From positions 1 through 64,000 of the forward strand of contig NZ_FOIE01000006.1 in NCBI RefSeq assembly GCF_900111455.1: a DNA stretch of 64,000 bases. Reading direction: 5' to 3'. Below the pieces are notes generated by a model, which was given only the letters and a program-made list of their open reading frames with translations, searched no databases and was not told where the DNA came from. Source of the stretch: Geodermatophilus poikilotrophus (GTDB lineage Bacteria > Actinomycetota > Actinomycetes > Mycobacteriales > Geodermatophilaceae). Shown here piece after piece: positions 61,989 to 64,000 of the stretch; the first letter of the stretch is position 1, and every line of letters starts with the position of its first letter. A program made the translations under genes and the position numbers.

Positions 61989-62639
61989 TCAGCGCGCGCC
62001 GCCCTCGCCGCCCTCGACCCGGGGGAAGCCGGAGATGCCGCGCCAGGCCAGCGCGGTCAGCAGCGACACCGCCTCGTCGCGGGACACGGTGCCCTTGCGG
62101 GGCAGCCACCAGCGGGCGCTCGTCTCGGACAGCCCGGTCAGGCCCGAGGCGAGCAGCAGCGCCCGCTCCCGGTCCAGGCCGGTGTCGGCGGCGATGACCT
62201 CGCCGATCGCCTCCACGCAGGCCCGGTGGCCGCGGTCGGCCAGCTCGCGGACGTCCTCGTCGTTGTTCAGGTCGGACTCGAAGACCAGCCGGAACGCGGC
62301 GCCGTCGGCGTTGATGAAGTCGAAGTACGCCCCGACGGCGCCGTTGACGCGGGTGCGGTTGTCGTCGGTGCCCTCCATCGCCTCGCGCACCCGGTCGGTG
62401 AGCGCGGTGACCTGCTCCTCGAGCAGCGCCAGGTAGAGCTCCCGCTTGCCCGGGAAGTGCTGGTACAGCACGGGCTTGCTGACCCCGGCCCGGTCGGCGA
62501 TCTCGTCCATCGCCGCGGCGTGGTAGCCCTGGGCGACGAAGACCTCCTGCGCGGCCTGCAGCAGCTGCGCGCGGCGGGCGCCCCGCGGCAGACGGGACGA
62601 GCGGCGGACGGGCGCGGGCGCTGACCGGGATACGTGCAT
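61989..62639 (-). CDS. TetR-family transcriptional regulator (Rv3208-like)
   Basis: A 216-residue repressor. The helix-turn-helix lies near 24-70: RRAQLLQAAQEVFVAQGYHAAAMDEIADRAGVSKPVLYQHFPGKRELYLALL (pieces: VFVAQGYHAAAMDEIADRAG and SKPVLYQHFPGKRELYL). The ligand domain has FRLVFESDLNNDEDVREL and ALLLASGLTGLSETSARWWL, typical of the conserved actinobacterial Rv3208 group. ATG 62639 is 9 bases after a TAACAT -10 box that overlaps an imperfect palindrome (62651-62666), consistent with self-repression. It is divergent from the hydrolase gene, which it may also control. Confidence 0.9.
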   Translation of the reverse strand: MHVSRSAPAPVRRSSRLPRGARRAQLLQAAQEVFVAQGYHAAAMDEIADRAGVSKPVLYQHFPGKRELYLALLEEQVTALTDRVREAMEGTDDNRTRVNGAVGAYFDFINADGAAFRLVFESDLNNDEDVRELADRGHRACVEAIGEVIAADTGLDRERALLLASGLTGLSETSARWWLPRKGTVSRDEAVSLLTALAWRGISGFPRVEGGEGGAR

Positions 62640-62650
62640 GGCGGGGGGAT

Positions 62651-62666
62651 GTTACCGACCGGTCAC
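62651..62666. promoter_or_regulatory. Likely TetR operator between tetR and the hydrolase gene
   Basis: GTTACCGACCGGTCAC is palindromic at 12 of 16 positions. Its left half overlaps the TAACAT -10 box of the TetR gene (minus strand, 62649-62654). This is the usual position for an autoregulatory TetR site. Confidence 0.55.
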
Positions 62667-62695
62667 CCGCTCGCGCGCCGCCGTCCGCGCTGACC

Positions 62696-62701
62696 TAGCG
62701 T
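62696..62701 (+). promoter_or_regulatory. Leaderless -10 box (TAGCGT) of the alpha/beta hydrolase gene
   Basis: TAGCGT ends 7 bases before GTG 62709. It lies 30 bases beyond the TetR operator. Confidence 0.6.
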
Positions 62702-62708
62702 CTGCCGG

Positions 62709-63839
62709 GTGCCCGACGGTCCCGACGCCCGCGCCGCCGCGGACGGGCACCCCGCCCGGCCGGCCCGCCTGTCGGCGGTCCCGCTACCGGGCACCGACCG
62801 CCTCCCGCCGCCGTGGCCGGGGGAGCAGGTCGCCGTCCGCGGGGGAGAGGTGTTCGTCCGGCGGACGCCGTGGACCGGCCCGGTGGACGGCGCTGCCGCG
62901 GGTGCGCCGCGGGAGCGGGCGCTCTACGTGCACGGGCTCGGCGGCGCCTCGACCAACTGGACCGACCTCGCCGCGCTGCTCGCCGTCCGCTTCGACGGCT
63001 GGGCGCTGGACCTCCCCGGTTTCGGCCGCTCGCGGCCGCCGGCGCGCACCTCCTACTCGGTCCGCGGGCACGTGGCGGCGGTCGTCGACGTCCTGGAGCG
63101 GATCGTCGCCGAGCCCGGGGAGGCCGCCGGCCGGCCGGTGCACCTGCTGGGCAACTCCCTCGGCGGCCTGGTCTCGCTGTTCGTCGCGGCCAGTCGTCCC
63201 GACCTGGTCGCCACCCTCACCCTCGTGTCCCCGGCGATGCCGGTCTACCGCGTGCCGGGCGCCTTCAGCCGCACGCTGCTGCTGCTCCTGCTGCCCGGGA
63301 TCCCGGCACTGGCCGAGCGCCGGTTGTCCGGCGTGACACCCGAGCAGCAGGTCCGCGGGATGGTGCAGGTGTGCTTCGGCGACCCGCGGCGGGTGCCGAG
63401 GGCGCGGCTGGACCAGGCGCTGGCCGAGATGCGCGAGCGCGCCGGGCAGCCGTGGGCGACGCGGGCGCTGACCCGCAGCATGCGCGGGCTGATCACCTCC
63501 TACCTGCGCGTGGGCCCGCGCAACGCCTGGCGGCTGGCCCGGTCGCTGCGGCCGCCGACGCTGGTGGTCTGGGGCGACCGCGACCGGTTGGTCGACCCCG
63601 CCCTCGCACCGCGGCTGGCAGCCGCCGTCCCGGACGCGCGCCTGCAGGTCCTTGAGGGCGTCGGGCACGTCGCGATGCTGGAGGCCCCCGAGCCGACGGC
63701 GCGGGCGGTGCTGGCACTGGCCGAGGACGCCGCCGCGGCGGCCGTGCCCGACCAGGCGCGCGCCTCCTGGCCTGCGGCGCGTCGGCGCCCGGCCACACGC
63801 CGTCACCGCGCGGTCTCCACCGGAGCCGGGAGGCCGTGA
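62709..63839 (+). CDS. Alpha/beta-fold hydrolase (esterase/epoxide-hydrolase-like)
   Basis: A 376-residue hydrolase. LYVHGLGGASTNWTDLAALL near 73-92 forms the oxyanion loop, LDLPGFGRS near 100-108 is conserved, the nucleophile elbow GNSLGG lies near 146-151, LVVWGDRDRLVDP near 283-295 carries the Asp, and EGVGHVAMLEAPE near 311-323 the His. A hydrophobic cap with FSRTLLLLLLPGIPAL lies between. The C-terminal 30 residues are Arg-rich. Substrate unknown. The divergent TetR gene and shared operator region suggest shared regulation. Confidence 0.87.
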   Translation: MPDGPDARAAADGHPARPARLSAVPLPGTDRLPPPWPGEQVAVRGGEVFVRRTPWTGPVDGAAAGAPRERALYVHGLGGASTNWTDLAALLAVRFDGWALDLPGFGRSRPPARTSYSVRGHVAAVVDVLERIVAEPGEAAGRPVHLLGNSLGGLVSLFVAASRPDLVATLTLVSPAMPVYRVPGAFSRTLLLLLLPGIPALAERRLSGVTPEQQVRGMVQVCFGDPRRVPRARLDQALAEMRERAGQPWATRALTRSMRGLITSYLRVGPRNAWRLARSLRPPTLVVWGDRDRLVDPALAPRLAAAVPDARLQVLEGVGHVAMLEAPEPTARAVLALAEDAAAAAVPDQARASWPAARRRPATRRHRAVSTGAGRP

Positions 63840-63851
63840 GAGTCTGACCAG

Positions 63852-64000
63852 GTGAGTCCCGCGGACGCCTTCCCAGGCCGCGGGCCGAACGGGCGCACGC
63901 GACCTGCGCCGGACGCCGGCCCGCCCGGTCGTCCCGCTCGCGCCGAGGAGCCGGTCCGCGGCCTGCCGCGCGTGCCCCCGCCCGTCGCCCGCCGCGCCGA
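63852..64000 (+). CDS. N-terminal fragment of a Pro/Arg-rich protein (partial)
   Basis: GTG 63852 opens a frame that runs off the right edge (49 codons, no stop). The visible sequence is VSPADAFPGRGPNGRTRP and then Pro/Ala/Arg-rich, typical of a disordered cytoplasmic tail ahead of a membrane segment. In M. tuberculosis a DUF3152 gene (Rv3207c) lies near here, so this could be its start, but no diagnostic motif is visible. A GAGTCT -10-like box 6 bases before the GTG fits the leaderless pattern. Confidence 0.45.
   Translation, partial: MSPADAFPGRGPNGRTRPAPDAGPPGRPARAEEPVRGLPRVPPPVARRA

Overview
The window is about 75% G+C and dense with genes, with strong G/C preference at third codon positions, many GTG starts and GTGA/ATGA stop-start overlaps. 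Gene content and order point to a high-GC actinomycete. Much of the order matches my memory of the Mycobacterium tuberculosis stretch from about Rv3207c to Rv3265c (wbbL, manC, fbiB, fbiA, whiB2, DUF3499, pmmA, SIS, manA, ahcY, mtrA, mtrB, lpqB, comF, hpf, secA1, then the RhlE/TetR block). Gene styles suggest the Geodermatophilaceae or a close relative; genus is not determined. No rRNA, tRNA, CRISPR array, insertion sequence or prophage was seen.

Layout. (1) 1-9.5 kb is a cell-envelope polysaccharide cluster: the end of an LGFP-repeat protein, a two-gene ABC exporter, galactofuranosyltransferase-like GT2 enzymes, a GT4 enzyme, UDP-galactopyranose mutase, a GT-C membrane transferase and a WbbL-like rhamnosyltransferase. 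(2) 9.5-23.3 kb holds sugar-nucleotide supply (manC, rmlA, pmmA, SIS isomerase-like, manA) interleaved with F420 biosynthesis genes (fbiA/cofD, fbiB/cofE), whiB2, an SDR and an AlkA-like glycosylase. (3) 23.5-38.1 kb holds a secreted HNH nuclease, ahcY, the mtrA-mtrB-lpqB system, comF, hpf and secA1, with a small accessory patch (GNAT, membrane protein, PPOX, SDR) between hpf and secA. (4) 38.2-43 kb holds an Rv3235-like protein, a LysM protein, a MerR/BldC-like small HTH protein, and a coupled SAF-domain/CpaE-like pair. (5) 43-53.8 kb holds a WS/DGAT-like acyltransferase, a divergent FHA-FtsK/EssC-type ATPase with a WXG100 protein (a possible minimal type VII secretion locus), an HTTM pair, MaoC, NUDIX, DUF6758 and a PH-domain protein. 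(6) 53.9-64 kb holds a PHP phosphoesterase, a RecB-type Fe-S nuclease, MpaB, two alpha/beta hydrolases, a beta-propeller protein, RhlE, a ferritin-like protein, DUF3107 and TetR.

How it works together. Mannose and rhamnose nucleotide sugars and UDP-galactofuranose made here would feed the glycosyltransferases, and the ABC exporter would move a lipid-linked glycan across the membrane. MtrAB-LpqB, WhiB2 and SecA1 link this to growth, division and export.

Three signals cut across the genes. A dispersed palindromic repeat of about 58 bp occurs in at least 11 copies, usually directly after a stop codon. A -10-like TANNNT box lies 6-8 nt before the start codon of about a dozen genes, implying leaderless transcripts. 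Two genes (an AlkA-like glycosylase and rhlE) have no suitable ATG/GTG/TTG and appear to start at CTG.
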